From assembly GCA_902702965.1 (NCBI GenBank), contig CACRXP010000745.1:62620-126619 (forward strand): a DNA stretch of 64,000 nucleotides, read 5' to 3'. The position numbers and the translations under genes were made by a program. This document shows, in pieces, positions 53,992-64,000 of this stretch (positions are counted from its first letter, which is position 1; each line of letters starts with the position of its first letter). The notes beneath the pieces were generated by a model. It had not been told where the DNA came from and did no database searches. It saw only the letters and a list, made by a program, of their open reading frames with translations. Source of the stretch: Spirometra erinaceieuropaei (lineage: Eukaryota > Platyhelminthes > Cestoda > Diphyllobothriidea > Diphyllobothriidae).

Positions 53992-56900
53992 GTGAGTGCT
54001 CCATATGCTGTCTCAGCCTTCTTTCAAAATCTCTATTCCATTGTCCACTTATTGTCGCTTTACCTAGTGCTTAATACGTTTTAAGATAATAACTGTGGAC
54101 CCTATAAACCTGAGGAGACAGAACCCATCTTACTGTCATTGTCATGGACTGTCGGTATCCTTTAGATTTTTCTAGATTCAGTGCTGGTTTATTTATCGGA
54201 ATAGACGCACCCGAGGTCAAAGCTATGTCAGAAGACAGTAAGGATAACTCGGTTATTGTTTGTGGTTCTATAGCAATGAACAGTAAGATTAGCGGAGCAC
54301 AATAGAGTTAATAAGGCAGGGAATAATTTGAAAGTGGACGTACATTCGAGGTGATAAGACTAGCAGTCAGCGAATGACGCCAAAGTGTGGTGGTCGGTTC
54401 ATAAGCGAGCGGCAACATAGGGCGATAGACAATGGACAAAGAACAATGAACAAAGAGTGACGAGACCCGACGAATAGAGACAGAGACAAAGACAGGGTAG
54501 AATGAGCAAAGTCTGGTTACTAACGAACAGTTAGTAGCAAAGGGAAATACAAGAATAGAAACTGATATCAGGGATGTCACAGACCGCTAGGTTCTTTTTT
54601 AAATTTCCGCCACACGTAGTACCTACAAAGCACGGTTATCCTTATCGTTGTTTGCGCAGGAAGAGACGTTGGTTGAGAGGCTGGTCCCGGTAAACGCAGC
54701 GTTGCCAAAAACATCTAAGGCCTACGGAAGTTCGGCTTTAACTGCAAGGATGCTGTTTGTTCCGCTTCGTCGTATTGGGCGATTTCCTTTCCCCAATGAA
54801 GGCTGGTTGGCGCTGCATGATGCTGCGCTGATTATACCCGACGTAGCTGGTCGGGGACTGTATTAAGAGTAAAGGGAATGGCGAAATCAGCAGCGAGCCC
54901 ATTAATACAGTCCACTAATGGCTCTGTACACCAATATCAAGTGACCGGCTCGTCCAAAGCGTTTGTCTGTAATTTTCAGTCCGGACGCCAGACCAGGCAA
55001 TTAAAACCACCATGCAGGAACAGGCTCAGTTGTAGTGGCAACCAACTGCAGTCGTAAGACGATTTTATGTCTCCATAATCCTCAGATTAGATTATTCTCC
55101 TTAAATGAACGCTGATTGACATTCCTCAATCCCACGTCCATATATTCAGAGTGATTTTCGTTGTACTGGAACCAACCACCATAGATAGTGATTGTGTAGA
55201 TGAACGTGGTATAGGTGATGGCTGGCGAAACGGTATGCATGCCAGAAGGCAGCGACATTCGTGCAGCCAGGTTTTGCAGCTTCCACTTTGTGTCCTCCAC
55301 TCAGTATAGCCCACATGGATGTGGCAGACACCGCAAGGATAAGCGAGCTTGTGAGCTCTTCTACCCAGCGGAAGTAGATGTAAGCAGACCAAGGGATTGG
55401 TTATGACTATTCCAACATAGAGGTGGGTTTGGCTTATTGGTAGTTGCCTTTTTTCTGCGTGAGACGACCCGTTACCCACTGTAATGCTGCGCACCATCGC
55501 TAATGTTTTGCAACCGTTCCCAAATGATCAGCGTCGTTTACGGATTCCGATTGTCTCATGCTCGTTCAATTCCAACTCTTCCGTACTCTGTCCTCCCCCA
55601 TCTGGGCCCCGTGTCAAAACATAGTCAAGAAGACCAGGGACGGGAAAGGGGGCAGTTGGCTGGCACGGCCAAACCCGTACCTAGGCGTACCACGACATTC
55701 CTTCGTCCACAGTAAGCACTCGACCAGGATTTTAACCAACAATAAGAGCGACGGCTGAAACTGCCGGAGCCGCCGCCACACTTGACTCGGATCCCACTAG
55801 GTGGGAGTACGGTAGACAATGACAAGATGTACAAAAAGTGACTACAATGTTATGTCCCCCTTTACACGTGCTAGGCTTCTGTAGGCCCTCTCTACTCCTG
55901 GTTATGTGTAAAAGGAATATTATCTTATGCCTACATTCTACAGAGGTTTGTTACGTTCGTTTCCCAGACAGTGTGTGCGCTTTTTATCAACTAAAATGAC
56001 AAACCGCCATCGTTCTAAAACGATGCCCGATTTGTCAGAACCGGCGACTGCTATGAATTGAAGATGACAAATGCTGTTGACATGCCCACTTTATATTCGA
56101 GAGAGTAAAGTTGCCAATAAAAACAGAGACATTTGTCATACATGCAAAAATATGAGTAAAATGTCAGTAGCCGAAAAGACAAGAGTAAAAAGGCACAAAA
56201 TTTTGTCAAACTGGAATTTGTGCAGTCTTGCGCACCAGTTCTGGTGGCGAGTCGTTAGTCGCAAACGAGACGAAGAAGCCGTTCTTTGACTCCGGCATAA
56301 AATGCTCATAATTTAGAGGATTTACCATCTCCAAACTGAACTGGGAAAACAGCAAGCTCTGTCTGCCGAGATAGGAATGAAATTCGGGAATGTGCATGTT
56401 AGATTCGGGACGTCGGTATTTCAGTCCGAAAACAATATTCTCCAGCCACTCGTTTTTGAACAAGGAATTCGTCTCTTGCATTTTGCAAATCTGATGTTTA
56501 GCGAGTAAATTATGTCTATATGGAAGCGAATATGCGAATCCCAGGTTCTTGTTGTAAAGGAGATGAAGACCCGATCTCTGGGACAGTGGGTTTATTAGTC
56601 TGAGCTTTCGGTCTCGTACAGGAGGCCATCGTCAGAGACTGTGAGAAGGCAACATCAAATGAGCGGTTTTTGTAGTCATGCCATGAAGGGGGGGGGGGGC
56701 CAGCAATAAGACAGGACGTGAACTGTTAGAGGCCTGGGTGTCTGGCACCAACTCTATCAACAGGCACGTTGACATACCCCCCTGCTATCACGCGCTCCGT
56801 TCCCGCGGCCAAGGGGCGAGACCCAATTTCCAGCCAAGGGTGCACGCAGTCACGCCACCGTGAGACGGCGTGGGACACAACTTATCGCGAATACCACCCT

Positions 56901-59900
56901 CTGCACTCATATCTCTCCCCCCCCCCCCTTCATGGCGTGACTACAAAAACCGCTCATTTGATGTTGCCTTCTCACAGTCTCTGACGGTGGCCTCCTGTAC
57001 GAGACCGAAAGCTCAGAATAATAAACCCACTGTCCCAGAGATCGGGTCTTCATCTTCTTTATGTCTATATGTTTAAACTTATTAATTAGGATCATTCTAA
57101 ATAGCAGCTCTGATCACCACTTATGTAAGTAATCATTAGCCTTTTTCATCTGTAGTAATATCTTTGGTAGTAGAAGGCGACCTCCACAAAAATATCGATT
57201 TTTTAGCTGAAGCCACTTTTGGTCGACTGCTGTTCTTCATTATCGGGCTCTAGGGCAGGTTAAATCACGAATACATTGCGTCCGGCTATTTTCCAGCTCC
57301 GATTAATTGCTTTGTCCTCGCGTTAATCATTGATCTAGGAACTCGGCTATGGTATGACCACATTGTAAACTTTGTAAGTTCGCAGTCTACGCACGGTGAG
57401 ATGGTTATCTGGGTTCTACTTCGACCTAGATTGCAGCATAGGTTGACGTGATGTACCTACTTGATGCAGATTTTACGTTTCTGTTGACCTTGTACACGCT
57501 ATAGGACAGTCATGTCCTTAAATGACTTGGCAGTTGCACGTTTATTGTCAAAATCTGCAAGTCCGTCGACAGTTCAAGATATCCCAGTCGATGCCTCCTG
57601 CTCCATTTCCGAGGATGCTATTGTACATATGTGTCGCATTAATTTTTTTCCTATTAGGCCAAAAAGTCCTCTCGTGTGACTACTGCTCAGGGAAAAGGCC
57701 GACTCTTCTTGCGTACTTTGGTGCATCGGAAATTGCTTGAGAATTTGCTGCAACTGTTGCGGGACAACCCAGTCCTTGTCTTGCGCCACTACGAGATTGA
57801 AAATAGCCTGTTTACGGACGATATCCTTTCGGAGATCCTACGTTCTCTGTTTGCAGAACTCGCTCGCCTTGACTTTCAGCTGGACCTCGACAACGCCGAC
57901 TTTCTGGACGAGACTTGGGAATTGGCTGTGATGAAAGAGCTTCAGTTCGTTCCATGCAGGTGGATTCTCCTTCGCTGCCCTTCCTTTTTTCTTACTTTGT
58001 CGCACTGTTTTGACATTTTTCGCCACAAAGGCCTTTGTGCCGACACTCGATTGCTTAGTTAAGATCTACCCACTAGTTATTGACAGTTGAATTCAGAAGG
58101 CGGTGCTATATGCTACGTCTGTCATCATCGCAGCCCTTTGACGGGCGCCCAGCCCGCTCAGTCGCGGTTTCTTGGTGCAGATCGGGAGTTGAGGAAGGCT
58201 CCTGCGCAGTGGAACTACAGTTGGGCCGAACTGGGGCACCTGCCGCATTCCATCTCGCCAACCAAAAGGATCCGATGAAAACCGTTTCAGTTTTGTTGCT
58301 AATTCAGTAATGTTGCTAATCAGCCGACAACATTCCGAGCTATGACTCCTCGTTAAAGTCCTCAATCACTTCTTAACTCACCTATTCTTGCAGGTATCAT
58401 TAATGATGCGATCGACGGTTGAGATTGATGTTGGCTGAGAAATTGCTCTTCTCAGCCTCGCCGGCGCACGACAGGCTCAACCAAACAGACGAACTATAGC
58501 TCCCCCTCTCCCTTCCCGGTCATTTTGAGCTGTTTGACTCACTAGTTGCCGAGCAGCAGTTGTGTGTGGCGGCCGAGTTGAGCGGGGGTCCTCTGTAGTG
58601 TTTGGATTTGAAGGTGAGCATCTCCATTCACCTTCACGGTATGGCAACTAGAGGTCGATTTGCGCTGGATGGTGGGTTAGACATTACGTGATGGCAAACA
58701 GCAGTTCCCTCCTCGTGGCATCCATACGGTTTTCGACCTATCTGTCAGATTGGGCCCTAGCTCCTCATAAAGGTTTTGGCTCGGCGGCTTGTTCATCGGA
58801 GCCGAGAACCCGCTTATTTTGCAACCAAATCTTCCGTAATGATCGTTTTGCCACCCATTGAGACACGAGGTAGCTCGCGGCTAGCCTAGTCTTTTCAGGA
58901 TTCTTGTCGTCTCCGGAGGAGTACTGGTCTCGGCTACTCCGAACCTAGCACCCTGAATTTTTTACTTGCAACAGTGTTGATGGCGAGAATATCATGCGAA
59001 AAGCGTTGCATCGGCAAACCTACTGTGGTGGTAGCTAACAGCCTTAAGATACCATATCGGATTTAACATTGGGAACCTCTGATTTCCTAAGAAATGACCA
59101 AGTTGCCTTTTGACGCATGCTTTTGACGTAAAATACTGCTGATAATCGATTTGCGGGTGTCTCTTAGTGCAAAGAACGTATAACTGTTCAAATAATTTGG
59201 CCAGTGTGTTCCAACGCGTGTTTCTGCTTCAGGTTAGAATTTCAGAAACCAGTAGGTGGAAAGTTTTAGCCTGTTAGAAGCCCAACCCGTCAGTTGTCTG
59301 TAGCATGCCAGTTCTCAAAAGAAGACATGCTTACATAACCTACACACAAAAAATCCCGCCTGAGACATGTCTGTGAGTCATAGGTTTGAGTTAACTGACC
59401 CGGTCATGGGGTGTTTTTTTTGCTTGTAATGCTTCTGCTGAACTTTCGTTGGGTAAGTAATGGTCATATAGTTAGTGTGGTTACCCTATGCGAAGAAAAT
59501 GGTAAAACAAGTTGTCCATACAGTTTTCTTGTAAGCCTCTAATTTTCTTTCCATCCAAAATCGTTGCCTGCGACTCTTGCTTCCCCATCTCTTTGTAGTC
59601 CACAGTAATCCTTTTTGGGTAATATTTGAATGCTTACGCGAGGACGGCTTGTAAAAGTCTTGCGCTATAGGGCAAAAGCAAGCATAAGTTTCCAGTCGAA
59701 CCTTCCGGTATTTGCACGTAGGTCATTTCAGGTGCATTGAGTCGGTGAGTTTCATGCACCTAATATACTTTCCTTGAACTTCTCTCCTTTGTTCAGCCGT
59801 CTAGGTCTTGGAGTGCAGATCTGTGGAAAACACTACATTGTGACCGACATAAAGCCCTATTCCTTCGTGCTAGACGAGGACAGTGTAGAATTGGGCGACG

Positions 59901-62900
59901 TTATCAGCGAGTTCGTTGGTCGGCCGCTTCATGGAACTGCCCTCGATCTGAAACAACTTCTTATTCACCATGGTCGTCGGCCAATTACAATGAAAGTGGT
60001 TAAACTCCGATCACCCAGTGGCCGTCTCTTTCAACCTCTCGTGGCAGTACTTCTAAACTCTAACCTGGAGAGACTCTTGGCGAGAGTCAATTCCCCACCA
60101 GCGGGTATCGTGTTTTTACTTACCTAACTTGTTTTTTTGAAAAGTATTTTAGTTCCATGGCCTCATCCTTAAGTCAGAATTTCGTCACATTCCGAAATTG
60201 CGTAACTTATGCATACCGCGTGTCGCTGCTGCTGTTTATGCTAACACCGTCACATTAATGCCTTCCGTGCCAGAAGCCTTAAACGCCATGCGCTGGTAAA
60301 ATGTTCTTGATTCATTTATTGTGCGAGAGGGAAAAACGCCTTATTTTGACACAAGTTTCTCATTTTTTTCGGCAAAAAGCGTCCTCCATCCGCCACGGCT
60401 GAAACATTAATGGACGAATGTCAGGAATAAAAAGGGACCACATGTAAGAGTGTGCGATTGTCAGAGTGCAGTGTCAGGTCTTTTGTATTTCGGTCTCATC
60501 TCTTGTGGGGAAGTCGTCCAATGAGGGTATGCCTGATCTTCAGCAAGCTGATATTACAATGAACCCGTGCCTAGTTAGATGGATAATCTTTTCAATAAAA
60601 AGTAACACTGCCTTAGGCAGTACATTTACATTCGAAGGTAGATTAGCCAATACCAGAAACATGCTTTATGCGCAAATCTTTGTCTATTTTTCATCATTCA
60701 CATTTGTTTCATTTTTTAAATGACGTCATTCGACTGTAGCGCAATTGACGCTGCAACAAAAACACATGTTTATTAGTCGCTGCATGAGGTAGCAGCAGTG
60801 AGAAGCATTGTTTCTGCTTTACCTTCGTTTATAATGGTTGAAATACTGATTTCATAAATTTATGTTACTAACTCACAATAAGCAGTAAAGGAGAGCATGT
60901 TAGACGTCGTAGCCCAGGTTTTATAGCAAAATAGAGCCGAGAATGTTCCGACAAGTTCAGCAACTGTCCCATTGTTTTTAATGCCTTAGTAAATGTCTCT
61001 CCTCTGTCAAGGCTGTGCGGATCATTTGTCTGCTTGAGGAAGCCAGATGTACTTTGCCAACAACTGTTTAGCACGGGAAAAATTTCCGACGTATAAAATT
61101 AACTTTGCCGTCAAATATGTAGGCCAAAGGAAGTATATTGATGGTAGAGATTAACTCGTACCGTTTTTATGAAGAAAAACGTTTACTAAAAAATAACTAC
61201 ATTATGTTTTACTCAGACCATTCTACACTGGTAGCTATAAACTTTTCTCATCTTTAGGATAACAAAGAGATAACGCGGTAGAAAAATTATTGGTCTTTTA
61301 AAGCAGTCTGTTGATCGAGTCAGTTTTTTTTTTACTTCTTCAAGAGTCTGAAGTGCTGCTTATCGAAGCCACTTTACGTCAACCGAGTCAAATGATAATG
61401 GGATGGAGCAAGGTCTGGTGAATAAGTCGGGTGAAGTAAGACTTCGCAGCGAAGTGTCCCCAAAGTGTCACCCGCTGTGAAATACTGGGCCTGGCGTTGT
61501 CATGTTACAAATCACCTTATCATGTATTCCACCATATTCTGGCCTTTTTGTGCTCAGTGCTCCACTCGGATTGATTAGGTCTGGTTGATATCGCTCAGCA
61601 GTAGTAGTTTCAGATGGCCTCGGCAACTCGTAATACACCATTCCTTCTTAGTTCCACCGGGTACGCGATGTAATTTTTCTTCTACGAATATTCTGCTTTG
61701 GCCTTGATATTGATGGCTGCTCAGGTGTTTTCCATGACCCTTTTTCCTTTAGGATTATCCTGACAAATCCATTTTGCATCGCCAGTCACGATTCGATGCA
61801 ACAATAAATTCGTATCGGAAGCGATGTTTAACACGTGTTTCTTCCTTTTTGTTGTATTCTAATCAATTCATACGGTACCCCAATTCCTTATTTTCCTATC
61901 ATTTGCAATGAATAAAAACGTTTTAGGAATACAAGGTACCATACTAGCAGCACAGGTACTCGCTAAAAGCTTTTAACGAGTACCTGTGCTGCTAGTATGG
62001 TGTCTTGTAACCCTAAAATATACTACTAGCTGCCTGTGGACAGTTAATAAATATTACGCGGTCATCCCCTGTGACTTATGTACATCGGCTCTAAATATTC
62101 ATACATCAAATCTCGGTCTTCGCCTATACAACTTAATGTATACTGACATCTTCCAAGTTCTCAGTTAATTTCTGAGGAAATTAAAAAGTAACAATAAAAG
62201 CGGTTGACAACAGTGGATCTGTCAACTCCTACTACCTTTGACATTTCTTTAAGCGTTTCACTTGTATCGTGATTGGTCAACGCTTTGTATTCTTCATCCT
62301 CACCTTTTCCGGTTCTTCATAATCACGTTTAAGTCTTTCAAACTACTTCCGGCATGTTCTTTTGGAGGTAGCATTTTCGCCATAAGTTTCCTCAAGTAAA
62401 CGATGAGTTTAGTTTGCTCTTTTTTCAATTTAAACCAAACGAAAACAAAAAAGTAGGGCTTGCCGCAAATGATTTTTGGCACGCAATTTCCCTACAATCA
62501 AAAGCACAAGTGTTAACATTTCAACCAAATTTCATAAACCAAGTATGACATCTTTGTCTAGGTACTTTATGATGCACGCGTTGCTGTTTTTAGTTACCGG
62601 GAAGCGGAGCCTGTTAAGACATTTAAAATAAAACGCATGAATCAAATCCTCTATCCAATAACATAAGTGAACATCAGTTGCTCACCCATGCTTGAGGTTA
62701 ACACGAGCTCTTACCGAACAGTATGCCAGCTTTCGTGCACCCTTGTGATCCGCTTCCTTCTCAGCCTCTAAGTTTAAATTTCTCATCTCCGTCAACCACC
62801 AAATCGAAATTTTCGAGTTCTATTGTGTCGTAACCAAATTACGTCGTGGCGGCCAACCACTGTCTCCTGTTTCTCTTTTTTTTTAAAATGTTTCCTTCAT

Positions 62901-64000
62901 TACCGTTCAGTTATGTTATCGTGTTACTCTTTGAAGCGCGGTCTTTCGATTTTGTACGCAAGAGAAGTTGTCTTCTAAATTCCCTACGCATTTGCCACTT
63001 GTTTGTTTGATAGCTCATCCGTTTTCACTCCCTGTCCTATTCGGTATGGCGAAGTACCCATTGCTAAACTATTCTTCGTTTTTACGATAAAAAGTTTCAT
63101 CGAATGTGAATTGCATGCCTTTTTTGTCCCAACCGACCAGCTGCACACTAAAAACGGCTTGATAGTACAGGTTTATGAGTTGCTTTCTAAATTTGGATGC
63201 TTTCCAACGGAGGAAGTTGTTACTCCCACATTTTTCTACCATTCGTCGACAGAATCTACGGATGGAAGCACTGAGTACGACTTTCAATGGCCAGTCGACG
63301 AGGATCTCATATGCCCCGAATCGGCGTGTTCATCGACCTCGCGCGTGAAACACCGTATGCGATATGCAGGTTGCTGTAGCGTCGGTCCAAATGGCAGCAT
63401 CCGGTTTATGCCAGAGGCTATTTTGCACGTGCTAAATCTGAACCCAGATCCCCGGAAATATCTTCCTGTCTCTCTGATAGCCGGTAAGCTGTGTGCTTTG
63501 TTTATAGCGGAACGCTGAATTTAAAACCACTACAATACCCTTGTTTGGCTGTTACGACCCGTCGAATAGGTGAAAAATAAATAAGTTTGGTACGTGCCGG
63601 GCGATACCTTTTACACTATCTCGTAGGAGTGATGTTCTAAAAGATCGCACTCGTGATTGTCAGCCCCCTCTATCAGTTCCCTCAAAGGACTCAGGATACT
63701 TTACGCCACCTCTCCACCGAACTCCTAAAGTTAAAAGATATATTACCAAGGCGGTACAAACACCATGTGCATCTAGCCTAAAACGAAGCTGGTTTTGGTG
63801 ACTTTGATACAGAAGGCTACTTCATTCATAAATAGTGGCGATCGAAATCCATTTTAAAGGCTATGAGTTTTGCCTATTATCTGTAGACGTAGGGGAAAAA
63901 CCATTTTTCTCGTGCAGAACATATTTCTATGGTGTCGTGGCAGCAAGGAAGTTCGTATTTTGGCGGAAAGCAAAGATACCTTTAATCTTTGGCGATTTTC
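53740..64000 (+). CDS. RUN and PDZ domain protein (partial gene model)
   Basis: Exons 53740-53991, 57658-57959, 59797-60104 and 63014-63483 are supported; a possible last exon is 63644-63801. The first three join in frame and give a RUN domain split between exons 1 and 2, followed by a PDZ-like domain in exon 3. RUN domains usually bind small GTPases of the Rab/Rap families, and PDZ domains bind C-terminal peptides, so a role in trafficking or signalling on membranes is likely (family knowledge). Exon 4 carries an R-Y-A-G-C-C-S-V-G block that resembles the beginning of a PTB/PID domain, a weak resemblance. Exon 3 ends in phase 1 whereas exon 4 needs phase 2, so at least one exon between 60.1 and 63.0 kb is missing from the model. 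I recognise the RUN-PDZ order as animal-type but cannot name an orthologue. Confidence 0.75.
54000..55559. other. Intron 1 of RUN-PDZ gene, first part
   Basis: No confident feature. Open minus-strand frames at 55082-55497 overlap one another in different phases and show no domain. Confidence 0.35.
55560..55840 (+). repeat. Dispersed retroposon family copy
   Basis: Contains CCCCGTGTCAAAACATAGTC, AAGAAGACCAGGGACGGG, GGCTGGCACGG, CCTAGGCGTACC and GACTCGGATCCCACTAGGTGG. These match 52500-52680 in the same orientation and 24560-24660 inverted. Confidence 0.6.
56206..56490 (-). CDS. Coding-like frame, unknown, inside RUN-PDZ intron
   Basis: Open from an acceptor-like CTAAACATCAG (about 56491) for roughly 94 codons. 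It has ordinary composition: NEWLENIVFGLKYRRPESNM, PEFHSYLGRQ and FFVSFATNDSPPELVRKT. It lies on the strand opposite to the host gene and ends at TGA 56206. No family recognised; it may be a fragment of a mobile element or of an old gene. Confidence 0.25.
   Translation of the reverse strand: MCKMQETNSLFKNEWLENIVFGLKYRRPESNMHIPEFHSYLGRQSLLFSQFSLEMVNPLNYEHFMPESKNGFFVSFATNDSPPELVRKTAQIPV
56598..56639 (-). ncRNA. Intact minimal hammerhead ribozyme (inverted arm)
   Basis: Minus strand: GTCT, CTGACGA, extra T, GGCCTC ... GAGACC (stem II, five of six pairs), GAAA, palindrome AGCT including the last A, cleavage C, AGAC. Stem I GTCT/AGAC is a perfect four-pair match, where the first subfamily has GTCT/AGGC with a G-U pair. 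Core intact. Confidence 0.75.
56977..57018 (+). ncRNA. Hammerhead ribozyme with one core change (3' arm)
   Basis: Plus-strand partner of the copy at 56598: GTCT, CTGACGG, T, GGCCTC ... GAGACC, GAAA, GCTC, AGAA. The last A of CUGANGA is G, and stem I has lost a pair. The arm in the sense orientation is therefore probably inactive while the inverted one is intact. Confidence 0.7.
57072..57511. other. End of intron 1, nothing recognised
   Basis: Unique-looking sequence without exon or repeat. Confidence 0.4.
57512..57622 (+). CDS. Possible alternative first exon of RUN-PDZ gene
   Basis: An ATG opens 37 codons (MSLNDLAVARLLSKSASPST and on) ending ATT before a GTACAT donor. The resulting 35-base intron ends at the acceptor of exon 2 and keeps phase 0. 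Very short introns of this size are common in tapeworms. If used, it would make a product lacking the first half of RUN. It may equally be an unused open frame within intron 1. Confidence 0.3.
57658..57959 (+). CDS. RUN-PDZ gene exon 2: second half of RUN
   Basis: The acceptor (TTTTTTTCCTATTAG) is excellent and phase 0, matching exon 1. The peptide AKKSSRVTTAQGKGRLFLRT contains the G-x-G-R-x-x-L-R signature of RUN domains. The helix LENLLQLLRDNPVLVLRHYE follows, with FQLDLDNADFLDETW at the end of the domain. The donor is CAG then GTGGAT, phase 2. Confidence 0.8.
57960..59796. other. Intron 2 of RUN-PDZ gene
   Basis: Bounded by GTGGAT and CTTTGTTCAG. I see no mobile element with confidence. 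Open frames near 58.1-58.4 kb are present in several phases and look random. Confidence 0.5.
59797..60104 (+). CDS. RUN-PDZ gene exon 3: PDZ-like domain
   Basis: After the acceptor CTCTCCTTTGTTCAG one base completes a split Ser codon. LGLGVQICGKHYIVTDIKPY holds the carboxylate-binding loop (here L-G-L-G in place of G-L-G-F). V-E-L-G-D-V-I-S-E-F-V-G is the classic PDZ L-x-x-G-D-x-I-x-x-V segment, and T-M-K-V-V-K-L the last strand. The donor is G then GTATCG (phase 1). Confidence 0.8.
60105..61379. other. Intron region after PDZ exon; missing exon expected
   Basis: The phase mismatch between exons 3 and 4 requires an extra exon in 60.1-63.0 kb. A pyrimidine-poor acceptor near 60478 followed by an open frame (LLYFGLISCGEVVQ in one phase) is a weak candidate that soon meets a stop. 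Confidence 0.3.
61380..62482 (-). pseudogene. Mariner transposase relic (irritans-like)
   Basis: Minus strand, in order: an N-terminal helix-turn-helix part around 62460-62300 with Y-G-E-N-A-T-S-K-R-T-C-R-K-W-F in one frame; EEYKALTNHDTSETLKEMSK (62290-62200); then, after an inserted palindrome, LHRIVTGDAKWI with the first catalytic Asp near 61780; HDNARPSIS with the second Asp near 61500; and HPTYSPDLAPSHYHLTR at 61436-61383. The third catalytic Asp of the D,D34D triad is His in the last block. Multiple stops and shifts confirm it is dead. It lies antisense in an intron of the RUN-PDZ gene. Confidence 0.75.
61921..62018. repeat. Palindromic insertion inside the mariner relic
   Basis: Arms TTTTAGGAATACAAGG ... 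AGCAGCACAGGTACTCG and their complement (about 42 bases each, three or four differences) flank a 14-base centre CTAAAAGCTTTTAA that is itself a palindrome. It separates the N-terminal and catalytic parts of the mariner relic, so it probably inserted into it. It would fold as a long hairpin; no ORF. Confidence 0.75.
62483..63013. other. Intron before exon 4, nothing recognised
   Basis: No exon or repeat recognised. Ends in the T-rich acceptor of exon 4. Confidence 0.4.
63014..63483 (+). CDS. RUN-PDZ gene exon 4 (likely)
   Basis: An acceptor TTGTTTGTTTGATAG and a consensus donor (G then GTAAGC) enclose 156 open codons. It contains FFVPTDQLHTKNGLIVQVYE, an acidic Ser-rich stretch, and RMRYAGCCSVGPNGSIRFMP followed by E-A-I-L-H-V-L. 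The last part resembles the Y-x-G-x-x-x-V-G ... I start of PTB/PID domains. The phase does not fit exon 3 directly. Membership in the same gene rests on strand, position and the domain type. Confidence 0.6.
63644..63801 (+). CDS. Possible last exon of RUN-PDZ gene
   Basis: If spliced at TTCTAAAAG, the phase (two bases completing a codon) fits exon 4. The frame then runs 51 codons to TGA at 63799, rich in Pro, Ser and Lys (PLSVPSKDSGYFTPPLHRTP). The acceptor has a poor pyrimidine tract. A better acceptor at CTCGTAG (63626) would give only four residues before a stop. The gene may equally continue past the window. Confidence 0.25.

Larger units (their letters stand above)
56511..57071 (+). mobile_element. 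PLE 3' fragment with inverted cap and 12-bp direct repeat
   Basis: The 12-mer TATGTCTATATG occurs at 56511-56522 and 57060-57071 and is probably the target-site duplication. Between them lie inverted arms of about 145 bp (56555-56705 and 56918-57059). They surround a plus-strand coding scrap whose reading GRELLEAWVSGTNSINRHVD matches the end of the PLE nuclease region at 36273. The right arm, in the sense of the scrap, is the true 3' tail with its hammerhead; the left arm is an inverted extra copy. Poly-G (56689) and poly-C (56920) runs sit at the inner ends of the arms. It lies in intron 1 of the RUN-PDZ gene. Confidence 0.85.

Noticed and set aside
61986..62168. Plus-strand open frame in the intron.
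   Set aside because: Starts inside the palindrome and runs over the mariner relic; no coding features.
1..64000. CRISPR arrays, operons, ribosome binding sites, phage genes.
   Set aside because: No regularly spaced repeats and no prokaryotic gene organisation; the window is eukaryotic.

Overview
This window is eukaryotic and almost certainly from a flatworm, most likely a tapeworm with a large, repeat-rich genome (inference; a diphyllobothriid such as Spirometra or Dibothriocephalus would fit). The grounds are spliced genes with kilobase introns and GT-AG boundaries, animal-type domains (fasciclin/FAS1, EMI-like, RUN, PDZ, cathepsin propeptide), and a dense layer of decayed retroelements: Penelope-like elements (PLEs), RTE-type LINEs, a mariner and tRNA-derived SINEs. 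No bacterial operons, CRISPR arrays or rRNA genes were seen.

Left part (1-18 kb, minus strand). One exon at 1130-1347 encodes the inhibitory propeptide of a cathepsin L-like cysteine protease. A secreted TGFBI/periostin-like protein runs on the minus strand from a signal-peptide exon at 17775 down to at least 3888. I could chain nine exons whose splice phases all agree: signal peptide, EMI-like cysteine segment, FAS1 domain 1, FAS1 domain 2 (with a 27-nt microexon), and the start of FAS1 domain 3.

Middle (18-53 kb). This is mostly repeats with a few isolated coding-like exons that I cannot assign. It holds five or six remnants of PLEs, a three-copy cluster of a tRNA-headed SINE, several foldback/MITE-like palindromes, two terminal-inverted-repeat elements with telomere-like (CCCTAA-like) interiors, a 1.1-kb terminal-inverted-repeat element, and LINE endonuclease and reverse-transcriptase fragments.

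Right part (53.7-64 kb, plus strand). A RUN-domain plus PDZ-domain protein gene starts at 53740 and continues to or beyond the window end. The RUN domain is split by a 3.7-kb intron that contains a PLE fragment bounded by a 12-bp direct repeat. A mariner transposase relic, itself interrupted by a palindrome, sits in a later intron on the opposite strand.

The most interesting theme is a set of minimal hammerhead ribozyme motifs at the 3' ends of the PLE remnants, plus one in a small inverted-repeat element between two AT tracts. They share CUGANGA, one extra base, a 6-8 bp stem II, GAAA, a four-base self-complementary stem III (ACGU, AGCU or AAUU) and a short stem I that covaries between copies. 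Several are intact and others carry core-destroying changes. PLE hammerheads are a published class; the individual copies, the inverted caps on truncated PLEs, and the hammerhead in the AT-flanked inverted-repeat element are what deserve a closer look here.
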